In this document: piece by piece, positions 6,826 to 13,251 of the stretch | Numbering within the stretch: position 1 is the stretch's first letter | How the letters are laid out: the number at the start of each line of letters is the position of its first letter | Source: Flavobacterium sp. | GTDB lineage: Bacteria; Bacteroidota; Bacteroidia; Flavobacteriales; Flavobacteriaceae | DNA: 14,502 bases | Assembly (NCBI GenBank): GCA_005792865.1 | Contig: SXQR01000214.1 | Location: 1 to 14,502 of the forward strand | Direction of reading: 5' to 3' | The notes under the pieces: generated by a model | Seen by the model: the letters and a program-made list of their open reading frames with translations, nothing else | Database searches by the model: none | Told to the model about the DNA's origin: nothing | Position numbers and translations under genes: made by a program

Positions 6826-8886
6826 ATGAAAGTATTGGAAAAAATAGATAAAAAGGTTTTTGAAAAGGCTTTTGCCACGATGGCGACGGCCAAGGCGATG
6901 ACCGAACTCTACGAGGAGAATTTCAAGATCGTGTCAAAATATGTCCATGCGACCTCGCGGGGGCATGAGGCGATCCAGATTGCGACTGCGTTGCAGCTTT
7001 TGCCGCAGGATTTCGCGTTTCCGTATTATCGCGACGACTCGTTCATGCTGGGCATCGGGATGCGGCCGTATGACATGATGCTGCAGCTGATGGCCAAGCG
7101 CGACGATCCGTTTTCAGGCGGGCGAACGTATTACTGCCACCCGAGCCTGCGCGATGCCGACAAGCCCAAGATCCCGCACCAGTCCTCGGCGACGGGGATG
7201 CAGGCGATTCCGGCGACGGGCGCGGCGATGGGATTCTGGTACAAAGAAAGCGTTGGGATTGCCGATGGCGATTCTCAAAGACCGGTCGTGGTATGTTCGC
7301 TGGGCGATGCCTCGGTAACCGAGGGCGAAGTGGCCGAAGCGTTGCAGATGGCGGCGTTAAAGCAATTGCCCATTTTGTATCTCGTGCAGGACAACGGCTG
7401 GGACATTTCGGCGAATGCGGCCGAGACCCGCGCGCAGAACGCGTTTGATTATGCGAAGGGTTTTCATGGGATCGAGGCGATTTCAATTGACGGCGCCGAT
7501 TTTACCGAAAGTTATGTGACGCTCAAAAAAGTCATTGAGACGATCCGCAACGAACGCCGTCCGTTTTTGGTGCATGCGCGGGTTCCGCTGCTTAACCACC
7601 ATACTTCAGGCGTGCGGATGGAGTGGTACCGCGACGATCTGGAGGAAGCCAGGTCGCGCGATCCTTATCCGGTTATGATCAACCAGATGCGGGAGGCGGG
7701 ATTTTCAGATGCCGAAATTGACGCCTTGGAAAAAATGGCAAAGCAAACGGTTGAGGAAGATTTCAACCTTGCCCAACAGGCCGAGGACCCGCGCCCCGAA
7801 GATCTTTTCACGCACGATTTTGCCCCGACCCCGATTACAGAGGAAAGGGGTGAGCGCAACCCCGACCGCGAGGACAAGGTGGTCATGGTGGACTGCGCGC
7901 TGTTTGGCGTCGAGGAACTCATGCGCGAAAACAAGGAATGCCTGCTTTACGGGCAGGACGTGGGCGGACGGCTGGGCGGTGTCTTTCGCGAGGCCGCAAC
8001 GCTTGCCCAGAAGTTTGGCGACAACCGCGTCTTCAACACCCCGATCCAGGAGGCGTTCATCGTGGGATCGACGGTGGGGATGTCGGCGGTAGGGTTGAAG
8101 CCGATCGTTGAGGTCCAGTTTGCCGATTATATCTGGCCGGGGCTCAACCAGCTTTTTACCGAAGTGGCGCGCTCGTGCTACCTCACCAACGGAAAATGGC
8201 CGGTGTCGATGATATTGCGCGTGCCGATCGGCGCATACGGGAGCGGCGGGCCTTACCATTCCTCTTCGGTGGAAAGCGTGCTGACCAACATTCGCGGGAT
8301 CAAGATCGCCTACCCGAGCAACGGTGCCGATCTCAAGGGGCTTATGAAAGCCGCCTACCACGACCCGAATCCTGTTGTGATCCTGGAGCACAAAGGGCTT
8401 TATTGGTCAAAAGTAAAGGGAACCGATGCCGCCCGCGTCAACGAGCCGTCGGAAGATTATGTGCTTCCCTTTGGGATGGCGAACATCGTTCAGGAGATCT
8501 GGCCGCAGGACGAGAAGGAAACGATCAGCATCATTACATACGGCATGGGCGTGCACTGGGCGCTGAATGCATCGGCCGATATGCGCGAAAACGTCGAGAT
8601 CGTCGATTTGCGGACGCTTTATCCGCTCGACGAGGAAACTATCGTCAAATCGGTCAAAAAGGCCAGAAAATGCCTTGTGGTGACCGAGGAGCCCGTAAGC
8701 AATTCGTTTGCGCGAAGCCTTGCGGGGATGATCCAGGAAAAATGCTTCCGCGAACTCGACGCGCCGGTGATGGTCATCGGATCGGAAAACCTGCCCGCCA
8801 TCCCGCTCAATGCGACCCTCGAACAGGCGATGGTGCCATCGGCAGAAAAAGTCCGCGCGAAGATCATGGAGCTGCTCGAATATTAA
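6826..8886 (+). CDS. Fused E1 alpha/beta of 2-oxo acid dehydrogenase, probably branched-chain
   Basis: This thiamine-diphosphate enzyme decarboxylates a 2-oxo acid and loads the acyl group onto E2. Its 686 residues join two subunits that are separate in most organisms. Residues about 1-325 are E1 alpha, with the ThDP/metal motif SLGDASVTEGEV (158-169) ending in QDNGW (188-192). Residues about 350-686 are E1 beta, with LLYGQDVGGRLGGVFR (373-388) and the cofactor-contacting glutamate E409 in NTPIQEAF. The ThDP motif reads GDA...DN instead of GDG...NN, which I take as a variant. Fusion fixes 1:1 stoichiometry. Pairing with the E2 and ilvE genes argues for branched-chain 2-oxo acids. No E3 (lipoamide dehydrogenase) gene is in the window. 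The ATG at 6826 follows an A-rich stretch after a heptamer array. Confidence 0.92.
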   Translation: MKVLEKIDKKVFEKAFATMATAKAMTELYEENFKIVSKYVHATSRGHEAIQIATALQLLPQDFAFPYYRDDSFMLGIGMRPYDMMLQLMAKRDDPFSGGRTYYCHPSLRDADKPKIPHQSSATGMQAIPATGAAMGFWYKESVGIADGDSQRPVVVCSLGDASVTEGEVAEALQMAALKQLPILYLVQDNGWDISANAAETRAQNAFDYAKGFHGIEAISIDGADFTESYVTLKKVIETIRNERRPFLVHARVPLLNHHTSGVRMEWYRDDLEEARSRDPYPVMINQMREAGFSDAEIDALEKMAKQTVEEDFNLAQQAEDPRPEDLFTHDFAPTPITEERGERNPDREDKVVMVDCALFGVEELMRENKECLLYGQDVGGRLGGVFREAATLAQKFGDNRVFNTPIQEAFIVGSTVGMSAVGLKPIVEVQFADYIWPGLNQLFTEVARSCYLTNGKWPVSMILRVPIGAYGSGGPYHSSSVESVLTNIRGIKIAYPSNGADLKGLMKAAYHDPNPVVILEHKGLYWSKVKGTDAARVNEPSEDYVLPFGMANIVQEIWPQDEKETISIITYGMGVHWALNASADMRENVEIVDLRTLYPLDEETIVKSVKKARKCLVVTEEPVSNSFARSLAGMIQEKCFRELDAPVMVIGSENLPAIPLNATLEQAMVPSAEKVRAKIMELLEY

Positions 8887-8923
8887 AATTTCGGCCGGGC
8901 GGTAATTTTTTGTAAATTTAAGC

Positions 8924-9778
8924 ATGGCCAGAGTTACAAGCGCAACCAAAACACTTCAGGAATACGGCCGCGGCATCATTGGCGGCCTGCTCTTCAGTTT
9001 GCCGCTCATCTATACGATGGAAGTCTGGTGGGCCGGCTTTATCGCGTCGGCCGAAGCGCTTCTCGCCTGCATTGGCTTCACCTTCCTGCTCCTGTTGGGC
9101 TATAACCGGTTTGCCGGGATGAGGCGAGATGCGACCTTTGGCGACCTTTGTTGGGATTCGGTGGAGGAGATCGGACTTGCGATTTTCGTGAGTTTCATTT
9201 TCCTGCTCTTGATCGGGCAGATCGAATTTTCCATGTCCGCCCATGAAATCCTGGGAAAAACCGTTACCGAATCGATGATTGTTGCGGTCGGGATCTCAGT
9301 GGGGACGGCGCAGTTGGGGCCTTCCGGCTCAAAGGAAACCGGGATGGAGGGCAACGAGGGGAAATTCGCTGCCATTTTTGAGGTGATCATCCTGTCGATA
9401 TGCGGGGCAACCTTGTTTGGTTCGGCCGTCGCACCCACCGAAGAAATTTTGCTCATTGCGATTAACTGCTCCCCTGGGCAACTGCTATTGATGGTCCTGC
9501 TCTCACTGGGCTTGTGTGCCGTGATCTGTTTTTTCAGCGAGTTCAGGGGCAGGGGAAACCGGGGCAGCTCCTGGTTCCAGATGGCGGGCATCGTAGCGTT
9601 GATCTATTCGCTTTCGGTGATGGTATCCTTGCTGATGCTAATTTTTTTCAGGCGCACCGACGGCAGCGGATTTTATATAATCGCAGCCCAGACCATCGTA
9701 TTGGCAATCCCCGCCTCGATCGGGGCATCTGCCGGAAGGCTGATCATTGACGGAAATTATGGCGAAAGCAAAAAATAA
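8924..9778 (+). CDS. TIGR02587/DUF2391-like multi-spanning membrane protein of unknown function
   Basis: A 284-residue integral inner-membrane protein. I see seven clear hydrophobic segments at about 18-38, 41-61, 82-102, 149-169, 185-205, 219-242 and 250-272, plus a weaker one at 115-130. Between the last two N-terminal parts lies a polar GPSGSKETGMEGNEGKF loop (132-148), and an acidic pair sits in APTEEILL (170-177). I recognise the overall pattern as the TIGR02587 family, described as always encoded with a TIGR02588 protein, and that partner follows here with a 20-bp overlap. No catalytic motif is evident, and transport or sensing would be guesses. It starts 37 bp after the E1 gene; the short AT-rich spacer shows no convincing promoter or terminator. 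Confidence 0.8.
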   Translation: MARVTSATKTLQEYGRGIIGGLLFSLPLIYTMEVWWAGFIASAEALLACIGFTFLLLLGYNRFAGMRRDATFGDLCWDSVEEIGLAIFVSFIFLLLIGQIEFSMSAHEILGKTVTESMIVAVGISVGTAQLGPSGSKETGMEGNEGKFAAIFEVIILSICGATLFGSAVAPTEEILLIAINCSPGQLLLMVLLSLGLCAVICFFSEFRGRGNRGSSWFQMAGIVALIYSLSVMVSLLMLIFFRRTDGSGFYIIAAQTIVLAIPASIGASAGRLIIDGNYGESKK

Positions 9779-10139
9779 GCACAATGTCGTGGAAATCGGC
9801 ACCTTTATCTTTGGCCTGGCGGTTCTGGCTGCCATTGTGGGATACCTGGTGGTCAGGATTATTTCATCGGAGGAAACACCTCCCAAACTGCGGGCGGGAA
9901 TCGAACGCATCGAAGGGGAATGTTGCACGTACAGCGTCACCATTGAGAATTCCGGCTCCCAAACGGCCGAGGCCGTTACGATCTTGTTTGTCCGGAGCGG
10001 GCAGGGCGGCACTGTCGAAACGACGCTGGCGGTGGATTACGTCCCGGCCCATTCAAAAAGGGAAGCCATGCTGGTTTTCCCCGATGCCAGGCCCACCGAA
10101 ACGGTCACGGTAGGCGGCATTTCCTTCAATCTTCCCTAA
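9759..10139 (+). CDS. TIGR02588-like single-pass membrane protein, partner of the upstream gene
   Basis: A 126-residue protein with a basic N-terminus (MAKAKNKH), one membrane helix at about 11-35, and a C-terminal domain that probably faces the periplasm. That domain (about 55-126) alternates short hydrophobic strands, for example YSVTIENSGSQTAEAVTILF, which suggests a small beta-sandwich. I chose the ATG at 9759, which overlaps the upstream gene by 20 bp and implies translational coupling; an in-frame TTG at 9747 would add only MTEI. Overlap and order match the TIGR02587/TIGR02588 pair. Its TAA directly abuts the TAA of the convergent gene. Confidence 0.75.
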   Translation: MAKAKNKHNVVEIGTFIFGLAVLAAIVGYLVVRIISSEETPPKLRAGIERIEGECCTYSVTIENSGSQTAEAVTILFVRSGQGGTVETTLAVDYVPAHSKREAMLVFPDARPTETVTVGGISFNLP

Positions 10140-12452
10140 TTATCTGATCACGACCTTTTTAACCACGTTGCCACAGCGGAGCAGGTAGAGCCCGGATGCG
10201 AATTTTGTAGTGTCTATCTGCATGTGATCTGAAAAGTTGCCTTGGAAAACTTTCTTTCCCAATGGGTCATACAGCGTGACCGGCATTCCGGCGAGCAAGT
10301 TGCCCGATAGATAAATTAGGTCGGACGCCGGGTTTGGATAGACCCTAAATTGATCAAGCGTTTGATTCCGGACCGAGAGATTCGTCTCGTTGTTGATGCC
10401 AAAAGTTGCGGCCTGCTGGACAAAATCGCCGGTTCCGTTGGGAATGCGCGCCGACGCGACGTCCGGTGTCTGAGCGCCAAAAACGTGCGAATCCATGATT
10501 TCCTGCGCGGGGTTGGAAAGCGCGAGTTCCTCTCCCGATGCCGAGATTTTCCAGCTCGCATGAAGCGGTCCTTCGGTGGATTCGTGATCGGCCCAGACAA
10601 TCAGGTAACCATTGGCAGGGATGATGGTGCCCAAAGGGAATTGCCACTTGGTCAGGTTGGTGAGATTGTCAGATAAAAAGTATCCGCCAAGATCCACAGC
10701 CTGCGCCGTCGTGTTGTAAAGCTCTACCCAGTCCTCAACATCGCCTGCCTCGTCCACGTTGCCCATCGTATTGCTGGCCATGAATTCGTTGATGACCACG
10801 CCGTTTGGTGCCGATATGGCCTGGACGGTAAAGACAAAAATATCGTGTTCGGCTCCGGTGGGCAGGTAAGAGGACGTCAGCGATGTATTGGCCGCGACCG
10901 CCTCAATGTAATACCGCACGAAGGTGTTGGCCCCGTAGGCCGGGATCGACCCGCCGAAGATGCCATCGTTGGCCGCACCGTCATTGTGGGCGCCGTCGTC
11001 AAACATCTGCGTGGCGGTAAAATTCCCTACAAGCCCCGTCGCGTGATAGAGGTTGACCTTGCTGATGCCGTTGACGGAAGTTACGCTTGCGCGGATGTGA
11101 GCCGCCTGTCCCGCAAACGGCGCCTGGTACATTTCCATCGCCTCGTTGAAATACGGTGCCGATGCGATCATGGGCGCTACCTGCGCCACTTCGGGATGTG
11201 CGACAAGATAATTGCGGCGGTTTGCCACAAAGGTCTTCAGCGCCGGAATCCCGGTAGTATATTGAAAATTGGAATACAGTTTTTTGGGATCGGCCTCGAC
11301 AAGGTCGCCAATCTGTGCGTCGAGCGCGTCAATGATTGCGTTTGCGTTGGCCGTGGTGAACGTTTCGTTGAGGATCGTGCGGTAGTGCGCGAGGTAACGC
11401 TGGCGCCACTCCGGAATATTCAGCAGCTTATTCAACAGCGGATAATTGACGTTGGTCGCATTCTTGAAGGGCGTCCATGTTGTAGTGGCCGAGGATTGAA
11501 AAGTCGAGTTGCCGTCATATTCAAATGGCACCGTGCGGTCGGTCTCGGGCTCGTAATAGATCATGTAGTCCATCTTGCCTTTCATGACGTAGCTGTCGTC
11601 GTCGGTAAAAATATTCTCGGCGGCGAGGTACCAAAGGATCTTGTCGATGTCGAGCTTGGCACGGACCGTCTCCTTGTTCGCATCCGTGGCGGTGCCCAGG
11701 ACCTGGCAGGCATCGATGAGTTTTTGCCACGAATCCTCGATATCGGTAGACTTCAGGCTGTAATACTGCTGATAGGATGCTTCGGATGCACCGAGGTAGT
11801 TCATGCCGGCGGTGCCATCTCCCCAGGTGCCGCCGGGATTGCCGTCATTGGGATTGGCGCGGAACCGGGCGCCGTCATTGCTGGTCCACCACTCTTCAAG
11901 GAAAACCTTGTCGATACCCTGTATGTTTGGATAAAGCCCCCAGTCTTCGCCATTGATATACAAATGGATGTAATTTCCTTTTGCAATCGGTGTGTGCCGA
12001 CGCGCCATGCGGTTGTACAGGACTTCGCGCATGAAGGTCGGGTCCTGGTGCGCATTGTTGAATTTCAGGCTGTTGTAGCCCATGACATTTTGTTCGGGAT
12101 CTACAAAATCGAGGCTGATGGCAAACGACTTTTTTTGCGAAGAGCCGGTCTGGACATACGAGGTATTTCCGCGGAAGCGGACTCCCACATTCTCATAAGT
12201 GACACCATCGACGGTCATGCTCGCGGGAATCTCGGTCTCGCTGGCATAATTCATCTGGAGCAATTGCCAGTAATTGGTCTGCGAAAACGTGAGGTTGACA
12301 TCCCGGATCACCGCAGGGTCAAAAAAGCCCGTGGCGGGCTGGCCACCGGTATGAAGTATGCGGCCATCGGTAGCGTAATACATTTCGGAGGGCAGGTCCT
12401 GGGCCTGGATATTAGCAGATAGACACAGGGCAAGGAGTAAGATTCTTTTCAT
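10140..12452 (-). CDS. Secreted CotH-like protein with lamin-tail domain and T9SS sorting domain
   Basis: A 770-residue extracellular or surface protein. Residues 1-18 are a signal peptide ending in ANIQAQ. Residues about 45-420 resemble the CotH family (atypical kinase fold in spore-coat CotH): GVRFRGNTS (90-98), KKSFAISLDF (107-116), GLYPNIQGIDKVFLEEWW (172-189), and VPFEYDGNSTF (308-318), where D313 sits at the expected metal-site aspartate. Residues about 440-548 look like an Ig-like linker domain. Residues about 550-675 fit a lamin-tail domain (VVINEFMASN, DWVELYN, LGGYFLSDN). Residues about 700-770 are a type A T9SS sorting domain (FRVYPNPASD, then ASGLYLLR and KKVVIR). Kinase activity is inference; such proteins are common but poorly characterised in Bacteroidota. 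It has its own candidate promoter, separated from the upstream gene by a terminator. Confidence 0.88.
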   Translation of the reverse strand: MKRILLLALCLSANIQAQDLPSEMYYATDGRILHTGGQPATGFFDPAVIRDVNLTFSQTNYWQLLQMNYASETEIPASMTVDGVTYENVGVRFRGNTSYVQTGSSQKKSFAISLDFVDPEQNVMGYNSLKFNNAHQDPTFMREVLYNRMARRHTPIAKGNYIHLYINGEDWGLYPNIQGIDKVFLEEWWTSNDGARFRANPNDGNPGGTWGDGTAGMNYLGASEASYQQYYSLKSTDIEDSWQKLIDACQVLGTATDANKETVRAKLDIDKILWYLAAENIFTDDDSYVMKGKMDYMIYYEPETDRTVPFEYDGNSTFQSSATTTWTPFKNATNVNYPLLNKLLNIPEWRQRYLAHYRTILNETFTTANANAIIDALDAQIGDLVEADPKKLYSNFQYTTGIPALKTFVANRRNYLVAHPEVAQVAPMIASAPYFNEAMEMYQAPFAGQAAHIRASVTSVNGISKVNLYHATGLVGNFTATQMFDDGAHNDGAANDGIFGGSIPAYGANTFVRYYIEAVAANTSLTSSYLPTGAEHDIFVFTVQAISAPNGVVINEFMASNTMGNVDEAGDVEDWVELYNTTAQAVDLGGYFLSDNLTNLTKWQFPLGTIIPANGYLIVWADHESTEGPLHASWKISASGEELALSNPAQEIMDSHVFGAQTPDVASARIPNGTGDFVQQAATFGINNETNLSVRNQTLDQFRVYPNPASDLIYLSGNLLAGMPVTLYDPLGKKVFQGNFSDHMQIDTTKFASGLYLLRCGNVVKKVVIR

Positions 12453-12472
12453 AAAAGCTTGCTTTTCAGCAC

Positions 12473-12480
12473 CAAATATA
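12473..12480 (-). promoter_or_regulatory. Candidate Bacteroidota -7 promoter box TATATTTG for the CotH-like gene
   Basis: On the - strand this reads TATATTTG, an exact match to the TAnnTTTG consensus. It lies 20 bp before the start codon and downstream of the terminator at 12531-12556. I found no TTTG at the expected -33 distance; the nearest lies about 30 bp upstream, so the call rests on one box. Confidence 0.5.
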
Positions 12481-12530
12481 GGGGGCTGAAACGCACGCCG
12501 GACACTTTTGCAAAAAAAATTTACCTTACT

Positions 12531-12556
12531 AAAAAAGAAAAAGGGCCGAAGCCCTT
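12531..12556 (-). terminator. Intrinsic terminator with UUCG tetraloop after the DUF4136 gene
   Basis: On the - strand the hairpin is aagggc-ttcg-gccctt (12556 down to 12541), followed by a T-rich tract (tttctttttt at 12540-12531). The DUF4136 stop codon (12555-12557) overlaps the first bases of the stem. The opposite strand also ends in a T-run (12558-12563), so it could work in both directions, but no + strand gene leads into it. Confidence 0.85.
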
Positions 12557-13085
12557 ATTTTTTCACCTGCGGCGGATACTGGCTCATGATCCTGGCCACG
12601 AATTCGCGGATGCGTTCCTCTTTTTTCCCCGAATTCTGCGTCAGGATTCCCGAACCTTCACCCTGCCAGACCAATTCCTTGCGCCTGGCGTCGATGAGGT
12701 CAATGAAGAGCGTCCCCTCGGTATTGGTATAGATCGAGGCGCCGCCGCCCCACATGTACGGGCTCCAGCCCCAGCCAAATCCATAGCCCCAGCCGTTTTG
12801 GTTCACGTTGACCTGCTCGGTAGATTTGGTGAAGAAGTTGACCAGCAGGTCGGGATTTTCGCTTGGCGTCATCCCCTTGGCCTTGAGTTCCTCTTCAATG
12901 GCATTCAGGATACGGCGCTTGTCAAGGTCGGAAATTTCCACCTTGTCGATTCCATTCTTGAAAAATGCATAGGTTTTGTAGCCGGCAAAGTCAACTTTTT
13001 TGTCATAGTCGCTTGCCACGTGGACCGATGCACAGGAGGCCAGCACGAACAGCGCCAGCGCGGGTAAGATCCTCATCATTTTCAT
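12555..13085 (-). CDS. DUF4136-like lipoprotein
   Basis: A 176-residue predicted outer-membrane or periplasmic lipoprotein. The N-terminus MKMMRILPALALFVLASC gives a lipobox LASC with acceptor C18. The mature part begins with the DUF4136-like pattern of YDKKVDFAGYKTYAFF (27-42), followed by DLDKRRILNAIEEELKAKGM, and contains an odd Gly/Trp/Tyr-rich segment at about 98-116 (WGYGFGWGWSPYMWGGG). The end VWQGEGSG followed by a helix REFVARIMSQYPP is also typical of the family. Function is unknown. It starts 3 bp after the small membrane gene upstream and ends in a strong terminator, so it is the last gene of the hutU-led unit. Confidence 0.8.
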   Translation of the reverse strand: MKMMRILPALALFVLASCASVHVASDYDKKVDFAGYKTYAFFKNGIDKVEISDLDKRRILNAIEEELKAKGMTPSENPDLLVNFFTKSTEQVNVNQNGWGYGFGWGWSPYMWGGGASIYTNTEGTLFIDLIDARRKELVWQGEGSGILTQNSGKKEERIREFVARIMSQYPPQVKK

Positions 13086-13088
13086 AGC

Positions 13089-13229
13089 TTAAAGTTTATC
13101 TCGTTTTTCCTTTATGTTCTTGACGATGGCGGCCAAATTCAGGATGATCGAGGCGATGAGGAGTATGTATTTCAACAGCAAATTGTCGATGAAATGCGCC
13201 ACGGGCAAAAGGCCAATTCCCATGAGCAT
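13089..13229 (-). CDS. Small membrane protein, 46 residues
   Basis: The chosen ATG at 13229 gives a 46-residue peptide with a hydrophobic helix at about 17-36 (NLLLKYILLIASIILNLAAIV) and a basic tail KNIKEKRDKL, so probably N-out/C-in or a short hairpin if residues 1-13 also insert. A second in-frame ATG lies two codons later. An open frame extends upstream, but it only reads through the hutU gene in another frame. It begins 22 bp after hutU and ends 3 bp before the lipoprotein gene, which supports it being a real gene in that unit. I do not recognise the family. Confidence 0.6.
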   Translation of the reverse strand: MLMGIGLLPVAHFIDNLLLKYILLIASIILNLAAIVKNIKEKRDKL

Positions 13230-13251
13230 CAAGGTTATGCTGTTTACTTTC

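Noticed and set aside
8887..8923. Terminator or promoter between the E1 gene and the TIGR02587-like gene
   Set aside because: There is a short GC-rich stretch and a T-run, but no stem longer than a few pairs, and no good TAnnTTTG box with a sensible leader length.
10845..12422. 525-codon open frame on the + strand opposite the CotH-like gene
   Set aside because: It is fully antisense to a gene with a signal peptide, recognisable domains and a sorting tail. Its translation has no recognisable domain and is rich in Arg/Gly/Val/Ile, as expected from the complement of GC-rich codons.
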